Shown here piece after piece: positions 8,191-15,069 of a DNA stretch of 21,947 nt. The notes beneath the pieces are model-generated. The model saw only the letters and a program-made list of their open reading frames with translations, did not search any database and was not told where the DNA came from. Both the position numbers and the translations under genes were made by a program. Numbering within the stretch: the stretch's first letter is position 1; the number at the start of each line of letters is the position of its first letter. Origin of the DNA: JBFLXN01 sp040755715 [NCBI: Candidatus Edwardsbacteria bacterium] (lineage in GTDB: Bacteria > Edwardsbacteria > AC1 > JBFLXN01); contig JBFLXN010000032.1 in NCBI GenBank assembly GCA_040755715.1, positions 1-21,947 of the forward strand, read 5' to 3'.

Positions 8191-8252
8191 GTGGGACAGG
8201 CGTTCCCGCCTGTCTTATCAAATTAAATGGACAGCCAGGATGGCTGTCCTAC
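8191..8252. repeat. Composite REP-like element upstream of hypF
   Basis: Two adjacent hairpins: GACAGGCG (8195-8202) with CGCCTGTC (8207-8214), and GGACAGCCA (8229-8237) with TGGCTGTCC (8241-8249). The outer edges GTGGGACAG and CTGTCCTAC also pair with one mismatch, so the whole 62-base unit can close as one cruciform-like structure. It lies 25 bp upstream of the hypF start, inside the probable leader. Confidence 0.8.
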
Positions 8253-8316
8253 CGCAGAAATGTTCTTTTTATAGCAACGGCATTTTTAAGATTTGCAATT
8301 TGCATTTTATCATGCC

Positions 8317-8345
8317 ATAGGCAGATCCGCCGTTAGTTTGGCGGA
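8317..8345. repeat. Small palindrome between tRNA-Gln and hypF
   Basis: TCCGCC (8326-8331) pairs with GGCGGA (8340-8345). Its left flank ATAGGCAGATCC (8317-8328) is an exact 12-base copy of part of the neighbouring tRNA-Gln (8399-8410). The rest of the tRNA-hypF spacer (8253-8316) shows only A/T-rich sequence with TTTGCAATTTGCATTTT. Confidence 0.6.
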
Positions 8346-8370
8346 CAATTTACAATGAAGTGAAGCGACT

Positions 8371-8444
8371 TGGCTGCGGGGCAGGGATTCGAACCCCGAT
8401 AGGCAGATCCAGAGTCTGCAGTCCTGCCGTTAGACGACCCCGCA
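8371..8444 (-). tRNA. tRNA-Gln (anticodon CUG), CCA encoded
   Basis: The minus strand folds into a full cloverleaf. The acceptor is TGCGGGG/CCCCGCA. The anticodon stem GCAGA/TCTGC encloses loop CTCTGGA with anticodon CTG. The T arm has TTCGAAT in the loop, with stem CGGGG/CCCTG including one G-T pair. Discriminator G is followed by an encoded CCA (8371-8373). It lies between glmS and hypF on their strand. The only other tRNA here, tRNA-Thr, lacks encoded CCA. Confidence 0.95.
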
Positions 8445-8454
8445 GAAATATGCT

Positions 8455-8519
8455 TAACGCTTTACGCCTAACGCATTACGCACGGAGCCTGGAGCGTATA
8501 GCGTTCAGCGTCGAGCGTT
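8455..8519. repeat. Stutter inverted repeat between glmS and tRNA-Gln
   Basis: Left half: the word (A)ACGC(T/A)TTACGC repeated with variation (AACGCTTTACGC, TAACGCATTACGC). Right half 8490-8519: its reverse complement with changes (AGCGTATAGCGT, AGCGTCGAGCGTT). About three quarters of bases pair, giving a long imperfect hairpin that fills the whole spacer. Confidence 0.75.
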
Positions 8520-8530
8520 ATTTCTGTCTC

Positions 8531-10360
8531 TCACTCTACCGTAACACTTTTGGCTAAATTTCTCGGCTGGTCTACGTTACAGTTTCTACGAATAGCAATA
8601 TAATAAGCTAATAGTTGCAGAGGAACTACCGTGAGAAACGGTGTGAGATATTCCTCAGTCTCAGGAATGTAGATTACATGATTGACCAATTTCTTGATTT
8701 CTTCGTCTCCTTGAGTAGCTACTGCTAAAATATCGCCTCCTCTGGCCTTGACTTCTTCAATATTGCCAAGAATTTTATCGTAAGTCTTATCCTTTGGGGC
8801 AATGACTACTACTGGCATATTCCAGTCAATCAAAGCAATTGGTCCATGTTTCATTTCAGCTGCCGGATAACCTTCGGCGTGAACATAAGAAATTTCTTTT
8901 AATTTCAGAGCACCTTCCAAGGCAATGGGATAATTATAACCTCGGCCTAAATAGAGGGCGTTATTGGCCCTAAAATAGGCTTCGGCGCATTTCTTAATCC
9001 ATTCATCCTCTCTCAAAATTGCTTCCATTTTTTGAGGAATGTCTTGCATCGCTTCTATCATTTTCCGGGCCTCCATGCTGGAGATAGTCTTGCGAATGCG
9101 ACCGAGATAGAGTGTCAGAATAAAAAGTGCGGCGATTTGAGCGGTAAATGCTTTAGTTGAAGCTACACCGATTTCTGGTCCGGCATGGGTGAAAATTCCA
9201 CCATCCGCTTCCCGAGCAATAGAGCTTCCTACGACATTACAGATAGCGATGACTTTAACCCTCTCGGCTTGCACTTTCTTCATCGCCGCTAATGTATCTG
9301 CTGTCTCTCCGGATTGGCTAATCACAATTACCAGACTCCGGCGGTCAAAGATTGCATTGCGATAGCGAAATTCTGCTGCATTTTCTACTTCTACAGGAAT
9401 TCGGACAAATTCTTCTAAGAGATACTTACCTATCATTCCAGCATGCCAGGAAGTTCCACAGGCAGTAATAATAATTCGGTCTATTTCCAAAAGTTCCGGC
9501 AAAGTAAGATTGAGCCCACCTAAGACCGCTTCGGCTTTATCTAAATCAAGTCTGCCTCGCAAGGTGTCAGTCACTGCTTTTGGTTGCTCATTGATTTCTT
9601 TCAGCATAAAATGGGCGAACCCATTCTTCTCAGCCATCTCAGCATTCCAGGTAATGGTCTTCTTTTCTCTCTCAATTCGCTTTCCCTCTAAATTAGAAAT
9701 TTGTATTTTTTTGGCCTCCAAAATAGCAATTTCTCTATCTTCAAGATAACTGACTTCGTTAGTGTGTTTCAAAATGGCTGGAATATCAGAAGCCAAGAAA
9801 TTTTCTTCTTTGCCCAGTCCAAGCACTAAAGGGCTTCCATTTCTGGCAGCAATCAGTTTTTTGGGCTCGTGCTTACAAACAATGCCTAATCCGTAAGTTC
9901 CCTGAATTCGCTGTAAAGTCTTTCTTACTGCTTCTTCTAAGTTCCCTTCGTAATACTTTTCAATCAGATGAGGAATTACTTCTGTATCAGTTTCAGAACG
10001 AAAAGTATGTCCTTCCATTTGGAGTTCCTCACGGAGAACAGCAAAGTTTTCAATGATGCCATTATGAACCACGATGATTTCTTCTTTACAGTCAGTATGT
10101 GGATGCGCATTACTTTCTGATGGTTCACCATGAGTAGCCCAGCGTGTGTGTCCTAAACCAATTCTGCCTTCTAAAGGTGACTTTTGAAGATTTGCCTCCA
10201 AAGAGTTAATCTTGCCGGCTACACGGCGCAATCCAATCTTCTCACCATTGATAATTGCTATGCCGGCAGAATCATAACCCCGATATTCTAATCTTTTCAA
10301 GCCCTCAAGCAAAATAGGCATTGCCTCTTGTTTTCCTACATAGCCAATAATACCACACAT
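8531..10360 (-). CDS. glmS: Glutamine-fructose-6-phosphate aminotransferase (isomerizing)
   Basis: 609 residues, the standard length. It converts fructose 6-phosphate and glutamine into glucosamine 6-phosphate, the entry step to UDP-GlcNAc for peptidoglycan and surface polysaccharides. The N-terminal glutaminase domain starts MCGIIGYVG, with Cys2 as the nucleophile; TRWATHGEPSESNAHPH and RSETDTEVIPHLI are also present. Two SIS sugar-isomerase domains follow (TACGTSWHAGMIGKY, ISQSGETADTL, STKAFTAQIA, KEISYVHAEGYPAAEMKHGP). The C-terminal DQPRNLAKSVTVE is the family signature. A strong ribosome binding site GAGGAG lies 10 bases before the ATG. It lies 91 bp after glmM on the same strand, so the two are probably co-transcribed. 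There is no room for, and no sign of, a glmS ribozyme in the gap. Confidence 0.97.
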   Translation of the reverse strand: MCGIIGYVGKQEAMPILLEGLKRLEYRGYDSAGIAIINGEKIGLRRVAGKINSLEANLQKSPLEGRIGLGHTRWATHGEPSESNAHPHTDCKEEIIVVHNGIIENFAVLREELQMEGHTFRSETDTEVIPHLIEKYYEGNLEEAVRKTLQRIQGTYGLGIVCKHEPKKLIAARNGSPLVLGLGKEENFLASDIPAILKHTNEVSYLEDREIAILEAKKIQISNLEGKRIEREKKTITWNAEMAEKNGFAHFMLKEINEQPKAVTDTLRGRLDLDKAEAVLGGLNLTLPELLEIDRIIITACGTSWHAGMIGKYLLEEFVRIPVEVENAAEFRYRNAIFDRRSLVIVISQSGETADTLAAMKKVQAERVKVIAICNVVGSSIAREADGGIFTHAGPEIGVASTKAFTAQIAALFILTLYLGRIRKTISSMEARKMIEAMQDIPQKMEAILREDEWIKKCAEAYFRANNALYLGRGYNYPIALEGALKLKEISYVHAEGYPAAEMKHGPIALIDWNMPVVVIAPKDKTYDKILGNIEEVKARGGDILAVATQGDEEIKKLVNHVIYIPETEEYLTPFLTVVPLQLLAYYIAIRRNCNVDQPRNLAKSVTVE

Positions 10361-10400
10361 AATTTTTCTCCTCTACAATAATATGCTTATAGGCTTATAC

Positions 10401-10472
10401 GCTGATACGGAATACAGTAATGGTGATATGGTGATACGGGGGATATACATATCAACATATCACCGTATCAGC
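10401..10472. repeat. Stutter inverted repeat spanning the glmM stop and the glmM-glmS spacer
   Basis: GCTGATACGG (10401-10410) pairs with CCGTATCAGC (10463-10472), and GGTGATATGGTGATA (10422-10436) pairs with 10450-10464 with one mismatch. The unit is a degenerate GTGATAyGG word. The right arm is translated as the last residues of glmM (GADTVIC), so the repeat has supplied that gene's C-terminus and stop. Confidence 0.8.
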
Positions 10473-11939
10473 GCCGTGTGCGATTGTTGTTATTTCCCGA
10501 TGAATCTCTTGCAGTCTTTCTTTTGTCTTTGCTTCAATGATTAGTCGCAGGATTGGTTCGGTGCCTGAAGCACGCAAATGAATCCAGGCCTCAGACATAT
10601 TCAGTTTTATTCCCTCAGTATGGTCAACTTCTGCAGGGAAGAATTTCTTTTCTATTTTTTTGAAAAATCCTGCAACATTTTTAACTATGAGAGTCCTTTT
10701 TATCATATAATATTTTGGGAATCCCTTTGCCAATTCACTGATTGTCTTCTTTGAATCGGTGATTAATTGTAAGACTAAAGCCATAGCCACTGCGCCGTCT
10801 CGGCCATAATGCACTTCTGGCAAAATTACTCCACCATTGCCTTCACCGCCAATTACGGCTTTTTCTTTTTGCATTTGTTGGACGACATTGGCTTCGCCCA
10901 CTCTGGTGCGGATAACCTTGACGCCAGACTCCAAAGCAATATCATCAATCATCCGGGTGGTAGAGAGATTGGTAACTACGGTTCCCTGAACTTTTGACAA
11001 GATATATCTTGTAGCTAATGCTAGGGTATATTCTTCGCCTAAAGCAATTCCTTTGTCAGAAACAATGGAGAGCCTATCACCATCGGCATCAGTAGCAAAA
11101 CCGATAGCAGCTCTTTCTCTTTGTACCGTCTCGCACAATTCGCTCAAGTTTTTTGCCACTGGCTCTGGAAGGCGAGAGAATTGACCGGTCGGTTCCAAAC
11201 CAATAGCGATTATTCTACACTCCAATCGGTTGAGTAGGGGAAAAAAGAGCTCTCCGGCCGCACCATAATTACAATCAATAACTACTTTGAATTTCTGCTG
11301 ACGAATTTTCTGAACGGAAAGATATTTAAAGGCTAAGATTCTACAGATATGTCGGTCTATGGCAGAATCATCCATAGTTGTCTTTCCTATTTTGTCCCAA
11401 GGAACATATTTGAACTTTCCCCTCTGATAAATTTCAAGTAATCGTCTTCCCTCTTCGGCGTTTAAGAAAGCTCCACCAGGTCCAATAAATTTAAAAGCAT
11501 TCCATTCAATTGGATTATGACTGGCAGTGATGACAATACCACCATCGGCTTTCAAATCTTCAACCATTATTTGCACTGTCGGAGTTGGAACAATACCTAA
11601 ATCAACTACTTCACAACCAACTGAAGTGAGGCCGGCAATCACTGCCGACTTTATCATTTCACCTGAAGGACGAGAATCCAGACCGACCACTATCTTGCCC
11701 ACCTCTCCCTTTGTCCTCACCGCCTTTGGCGGGACCCCGCTGAAAGCGGTGGCTCCCCCAATGGGGGAGGCTCGCCCGTTGGGGCTACGCCCGAGGGGAA
11801 AGGATGGAGTTTGAACAAGGGTTCCAAAAGCAGTGGCGAAGCGCAAAGCTAGTTCTGGCGTAAATGATTTCCCGACGATGCCTCGCACTCCAGAAATACC
11901 AATCATCAAAGGAGTTGACACAGTTTGTTGAGTTGGCAT
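10452..11939 (-). CDS. glmM: Phosphoglucosamine mutase (alpha-D-phosphohexomutase), with a palindromic insertion
   Basis: 495 residues from the chosen ATG, against a typical ~450. It interconverts glucosamine 6-phosphate and 1-phosphate via a phosphoserine. Evidence: ISGVRGIVG near the N-terminus, the active-site serine loop ITASHNPIEWNAFKF, metal loop DADGDR, sugar-binding GEGNGGVILPEVHYGRDG and phosphate-binding RASGTEPILRLIIEA. Context with glmS directly downstream supports GlmM rather than a phosphomannomutase. Between FATAFGTL and KIVVGLDSRPSG a ~35-codon Pro/Gly/Arg-rich segment (TPSFPLGRS to RTKGEVG) replaces the short loop of normal homologues, and it coincides with stacked DNA palindromes. 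The open frame extends upstream into tRNA-Thr and must not start there. ATG 11939 is used. ATG 11906 (MIGISGVRG) is equally possible, as neither has a clear ribosome binding site. Confidence 0.9.
   Translation of the reverse strand: MPTQQTVSTPLMIGISGVRGIVGKSFTPELALRFATAFGTLVQTPSFPLGRSPNGRASPIGGATAFSGVPPKAVRTKGEVGKIVVGLDSRPSGEMIKSAVIAGLTSVGCEVVDLGIVPTPTVQIMVEDLKADGGIVITASHNPIEWNAFKFIGPGGAFLNAEEGRRLLEIYQRGKFKYVPWDKIGKTTMDDSAIDRHICRILAFKYLSVQKIRQQKFKVVIDCNYGAAGELFFPLLNRLECRIIAIGLEPTGQFSRLPEPVAKNLSELCETVQRERAAIGFATDADGDRLSIVSDKGIALGEEYTLALATRYILSKVQGTVVTNLSTTRMIDDIALESGVKVIRTRVGEANVVQQMQKEKAVIGGEGNGGVILPEVHYGRDGAVAMALVLQLITDSKKTISELAKGFPKYYMIKRTLIVKNVAGFFKKIEKKFFPAEVDHTEGIKLNMSEAWIHLRASGTEPILRLIIEAKTKERLQEIHREITTIAHGADTVIC
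11702..11815. repeat. G/C-rich palindrome cluster inserted in glmM
   Basis: Three consecutive palindromes, CCGCC..GGCGG (11720-11732), CCGCT..AGCGG (11737-11749) and CTCCCCC..GGGGGAG (11753-11769), are followed by repeated CGCCCG/GGGG words. The block is sharply richer in G and C than the surrounding gene. It maps to the extra ~35 residues near positions 42-80 of the mutase. The exact boundaries of the insertion cannot be set by eye. Confidence 0.75.
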
Positions 11940-11953
11940 GGTCTGTTGGGTTA

Positions 11954-12026
11954 AGCCGCTGACCAGAATCGAACTGGTGACCTGCTCATTACGAGTGAGC
12001 CGCTCTGCCAACTGAGCTACAGCGGC
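11954..12026 (-). tRNA. tRNA-Thr (anticodon CGU), no encoded CCA
   Basis: The minus strand gives a cloverleaf. The acceptor is GCCGCTG/CAGCGGC with discriminator T. The D arm has AGCTCAGTTGG. The anticodon stem GCTCA/TGAGC encloses loop CTCGTAA (anticodon CGT). The T arm has TTCGATT in the loop. The three bases after the discriminator are TAA, so CCA must be added by enzyme. It lies 15 bp upstream of the chosen glmM start and just downstream of the group II intron. Confidence 0.95.
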
Positions 12027-12093
12027 AAAATAAGCCTCGCTACTATTTTATTCAGTAGAGTAGGAGATGGTATTACTACCATCGTCCCCTGCT

Positions 12094-13059
12094 TCAAACC
12101 GAACATACAGATTTCCCGTATTCGGCTTCCCGAAGGCGTTGCCCCTTCACAGGGAACAATTCCAGTTGCCCAGGTTTAGCTTTAAGAAGTTCAACAAGAG
12201 ATATTAACCCCTTATTCCTTAAAACTTCGTCAGGGTATTTTCGCCAATTATCACTTGCCCAGCGCTTTGCCTTAAATACTTGTATCCTCCTTCTTAGCCA
12301 CTTATCAAGTGCATAGTAGATACGATAACAGTTACCACAGGCAAAATAATTACCCCAACCACGAATAATAGGATTAATCTCCTCAATAATCTGGAACATC
12401 GTCTTAGGCCGTTTCCGCCGAGTAGCAAACCGAATTTTATCTCTGAACGCATCTTGCCACTTAAATCGGGGATATTTGTAGCTCAAACGAAATACAAACC
12501 CCAAAAACTCAAACCCACTACTGAGATGAGTAACTTTTGTCTTCTCAGAGCTGACTTTAAGCCTCAATTTGCCTTCAAGTATTTCTAAAACTTTCGCTTT
12601 TGCCCTTAAGGACTCAGCTTTACTTTGACACAAAACTACTATGTCGTCTGCATATCTGACAACCCGAAACCCTTCTTGCGTCATCTCCTCATCAAACGGC
12701 TGCAAGTAGATATTGGCTAATAAAGGAGATATCACTCCACCTGGCGGAGTTCCATTGGTTTGATATTCTATCTTCATCTCCTCCATCATCCCTGAAGTTA
12801 AAAACTTCCTTATCAACCTCAGCACTCGCCCATCACTAATCTCCTCATTCACTAAATCAATCAGCAATTCGTGATTAACTGTGTCAAAGAACTTCTCCAT
12901 GTCCACTTCCACTATCCATTGACAACCAGAAGCAAGATGCTCTTCTATCTTCCTTATCGCTTGGTGGCAGCTCCGCCCCACTCTGAACCCATAACTCACT
13001 TCACTGAACTTGGGTTCAAATATCTTCTCCATACGATTAAGTATTGCTTGCTGAACCAC
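12094..13059 (-). CDS. ltrA: Group II intron reverse transcriptase/maturase, N-terminally truncated
   Basis: 321 residues from GTG 13059, against ~420 or more for intact intron proteins. Family similarity starts eight codons earlier (GIPTIRDR, from about 13083), while everything expected before it is missing: the RT0/RT1 fingers including the usual GxDG region. Upstream, the frame runs unconvincingly (LRRNLEIFWLEV) to a stop with no start. Present are SYGFRVGRSCHQAI, VEVDMEKFFDTVNH, GTPPGGVISPLLANIYL, the catalytic YADD in VRYADDIVVLC, GFEFLGF, and the maturase domain X (INPIIRGWGNYF, LDKWLRRRI). No HNH endonuclease follows. The last residues (EYGKSVCSV and stop) are read from domain V itself. 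The protein is probably inactive for reverse transcription, and the intron could only move or splice with help from another copy. Confidence 0.88.
   Translation of the reverse strand: MVQQAILNRMEKIFEPKFSEVSYGFRVGRSCHQAIRKIEEHLASGCQWIVEVDMEKFFDTVNHELLIDLVNEEISDGRVLRLIRKFLTSGMMEEMKIEYQTNGTPPGGVISPLLANIYLQPFDEEMTQEGFRVVRYADDIVVLCQSKAESLRAKAKVLEILEGKLRLKVSSEKTKVTHLSSGFEFLGFVFRLSYKYPRFKWQDAFRDKIRFATRRKRPKTMFQIIEEINPIIRGWGNYFACGNCYRIYYALDKWLRRRIQVFKAKRWASDNWRKYPDEVLRNKGLISLVELLKAKPGQLELFPVKGQRLREAEYGKSVCSV
12096..12128 (-). ncRNA. Group II intron domain V
   Basis: On the minus strand, an AAGCCGAATACGG arm, GAAA loop and TCTGTATGTTCGGTTT arm form the compact domain V hairpin that carries the catalytic metal site (AGC triad at the stem base, two-base bulge GT). 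It overlaps the last nine codons of the maturase ORF. Domain VI follows at once. Confidence 0.75.
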
Positions 13060-13557
13060 TCTATCCCTAATCGTCGGTATTCCTACTTCCAGCCAAAAGA
13101 TTTCAAGGTTTCGCCTAAGTAGAACCCCTTTGCTCTGCCTCCATTACAGAGACTTCTTCGCTACTATGGGCTCATCCGACTTCTCCGTATTCATCGGAGT
13201 AGATTTCCCTTTTCAGGTTATACTACTTCCCACCTCAACCTATCAAGGAAATACGGAGACCTCCCTCAGTTATCCTAATCGGCTTCCCTCCCATCCCGAC
13301 CATAATCACTAAAGCGGGGACTTACTATTTTCGGCTTCCCGAAGGAATTGACAGGTCGCCCGCCCGTCTTTAGCCACCTTTGGTTCACTTTCGTTTCGGG
13401 CTGGGAGTTTGTCTTGTTCCCTCCAGATTTCGCCTCACGGCGAACACCCTGAACTTGACTACAGAGCCTCCCTAAGTCAAAGAGTCTGACCCGACTTTAA
13501 CGGGCAAGCCAGTTAGGCTGTGAGGTGCTCAATTCCGATACGGTTAAATACCTGCAT

Positions 13558-13653
13558 TTTAAAATCAAAGCTCAAAAGTCAAAACGCAAAACTACAACTC
13601 AAAACTAAATTATATTCCTTAAGTTTTGACTTTTGCCTTTTAAATTTTGAGTT
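13558..13653. repeat. A/T-rich stutter inverted repeat downstream of tatD
   Basis: The left part repeats CAAAA-type words (TCAAAGCTCAAAAGTCAAAACGC). The right part (about 13619-13653) is its near reverse complement (AGTTTTGACTTTTG, AAATTTTGAGTT). It forms a long hairpin between the tatD stop and the group II intron. The whole gene-poor stretch 13060-13696 holds only the intron 5' half and this repeat. Confidence 0.7.
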
Positions 13654-13696
13654 ATATAGTGTAATTATTTATTACGCTTATAGTAAAGAGAGGGGA

Positions 13697-15067
13697 TTAA
13701 CCAACTACATTATATCTTCTCACCCTCATAGACACACCCAATTCCTTTTCGGCTATTCTCTTACAAGCGTCAAGGTCAATCCCCGGCAGAGTCAAAACCG
13801 TTACGGAAACCTTAGGAAGAAATTTCTTGCACTCCAAAATGAATTCTTTGATTTTTTCATAAGTTCCAGAACCAAATTTACTCGGACAAATTTTTTCGTA
13901 TGTCTTAGTGTCAGGAGCATTGAGGCTAACTGAGACTTCATCAATCAGTCCCACTAATTCCGGCACAATATTTCTCTGATGAATCAAATTGCCCTGCCCA
14001 TTAGTATTCAAACGCACTGGGAGAATACTTCTCTTTCTTAACCTTTTAGCCACTTCTTTTACCAATTCAAGCCGAAGTAATGGCTCGCCATAACCACAAA
14101 AGACGACTTCAGTAAACTCCCTTTCCTGTTCAATCGCTTCCATTATTTCTTCCAAGGTAGGTTCTCTCTTCAATCGCAAATTGTGCCCTTTGACAAAATC
14201 AGTAGTATTGCGAACACAAAAAATACAGTGATTAGTGCAACGATTAGTAATATTGAGATAGAGAGAATTCCTGATTTTATAAGCGATTTTGGCAGACTCA
14301 GTCTCCAGCAATCTAAAGAATTTTCTGGCATTGTGGGTCGTAATTCTGGCAATATCTTCAAAGGTTAAGAAAGTTTGTTTTGCCAGTTCCAAAGCAATGA
14401 ACTGCAGATAAGCCGGTTCATTTCTCTTCCCCCGATGTGGCTCAGGCGTCAAATAAGGACAATCCGTCTCAATCAAAATTCGTTCTAAAGGAATTTCCTT
14501 TATAATCGGTGGGAGTTTTTTATTATGGGGAAAAGTTAAAGGCCCTGCCAAAGAGATAAAATGACCAAGTTTAATTATTTCTTTGGCAAATTTTAAATCT
14601 CCGGAAAAACAATGCCAGAGTGTTGAATGATAGTTTTCTTCTTTAATTATTTGTAGCGTCTGCTGATGTGCTTCTCTACAGTGGACAATCAAAGGCAAGT
14701 GTAATTCTCTGGCTAATTTAATGTGTTGGCGGAATGCCTCTTCCTGCTTATCCTTTGGCGAAAAGAGTTTATAATAATCCAAGCCAGTCTCACCGATAGC
14801 GATGACCTTTTTCACTTTTGCGAAATTGCGAAGTAAGGGCGTTAAATTTAACGCCCCTACTTTGTTAGCTTCGTGAGGATGAATACCAACGGCGGTATAG
14901 ACTCCTTCATATTTTTGAGCTAATTTTAGACCCTGGTGGCTGGAAGAAAGACTAAAGCCGACATTCAAAATTAAAAAAATGCTGGCTTCTTTTGCCCTTT
15001 TAATCACTTCGTCAAGGTCATTTTGATAATCGGGCATTACCAGATGAGCATGGGTATCAAAGAGCAT
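13697..15067 (-). CDS. tatD: TatD-family metal-dependent DNase fused to a radical SAM domain
   Basis: 456 residues. The TatD part (about 1-255) has all metal ligands of the family: DTHAHL, GETGLDYY, IVHCREA, WHCFSG and ETDCPYLTPEPHRG. TatD/YcfH proteins are cytoplasmic 3'-5' nucleases. The second part (about 262-456) is a short radical SAM domain with CX3CX2C at C277, C281 and C284 (CTNHCIFC), GYGEPLL and RLNTNGQG, matching the known TatD-associated radical SAM family, whose reaction is unknown. It starts two bases after the metG stop and is the last gene of the operon. A palindromic insertion adds V-G-A-L-N-L-T-P near residue 73, between VGIHPHEA and the GETGLDYY strand. Both catalytic sets are intact, so the fusion looks functional. 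Confidence 0.93.
   Translation of the reverse strand: MLFDTHAHLVMPDYQNDLDEVIKRAKEASIFLILNVGFSLSSSHQGLKLAQKYEGVYTAVGIHPHEANKVGALNLTPLLRNFAKVKKVIAIGETGLDYYKLFSPKDKQEEAFRQHIKLARELHLPLIVHCREAHQQTLQIIKEENYHSTLWHCFSGDLKFAKEIIKLGHFISLAGPLTFPHNKKLPPIIKEIPLERILIETDCPYLTPEPHRGKRNEPAYLQFIALELAKQTFLTFEDIARITTHNARKFFRLLETESAKIAYKIRNSLYLNITNRCTNHCIFCVRNTTDFVKGHNLRLKREPTLEEIMEAIEQEREFTEVVFCGYGEPLLRLELVKEVAKRLRKRSILPVRLNTNGQGNLIHQRNIVPELVGLIDEVSVSLNAPDTKTYEKICPSKFGSGTYEKIKEFILECKKFLPKVSVTVLTLPGIDLDACKRIAEKELGVSMRVRRYNVVG
14833..14860. repeat. GTAGGGGCG palindrome inside tatD
   Basis: A 28-base palindrome (GTAAGGGCGTTAAA with its complement, one mismatch). It shares the outer GTAGGGGCGTT/AACGCCCCTAC with the copies in hypF and metG but has a different centre (AAATTT in place of TCATGA). 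It is translated in the same frame, giving V-G-A-L-N-L-T-P. Confidence 0.85.
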
Positions 15068-15069
15068 AG

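Larger units (their letters stand above)
12055..13535 (-). mobile_element. Group II intron, degenerate (deleted reverse transcriptase)
   Basis: Minus-strand order: a ~400-base structured, ORF-poor segment (13130-13530) with group II domain I-like words such as GGAGGGAACAAGAC and CATAGTAGCGAAGAAG; a maturase/reverse transcriptase ORF; domain V at 12096-12128; and a domain VI-like hairpin GATGGTA..TACCATC (about 12066-12085), followed by CTCCTACTCTAC. The 3' end is placed at about 12055 and the 5' end near TTGAGCACCT (about 13532); both are estimates. A 16-base direct repeat TTCGGCTTCCCGAAGG occurs at 12121-12136 and 13330-13345. The intron lies between tatD and tRNA-Thr, in a spacer, just after a long hairpin (13558-13653). 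Class C introns are known to target such sites, but I cannot assign the class firmly. Confidence 0.8.

Noticed and set aside
10361-10451. glmS ribozyme in front of glmS
   Set aside because: The 91-bp gap is filled by a stutter repeat and lacks the ribozyme's size and core sequence; the ribosome binding site is ordinary.
11940-12011. N-terminal extension of the glmM frame starting at 12011
   Set aside because: It is a translation of tRNA-Thr (MAERLTRNEQVTSSILVSG), a common annotation artefact.
13520-13933. Plus-strand open frame of 137 codons
   Set aside because: It lies over the intron edge, an A/T stutter repeat and the antisense of tatD; low-complexity protein with no family features.
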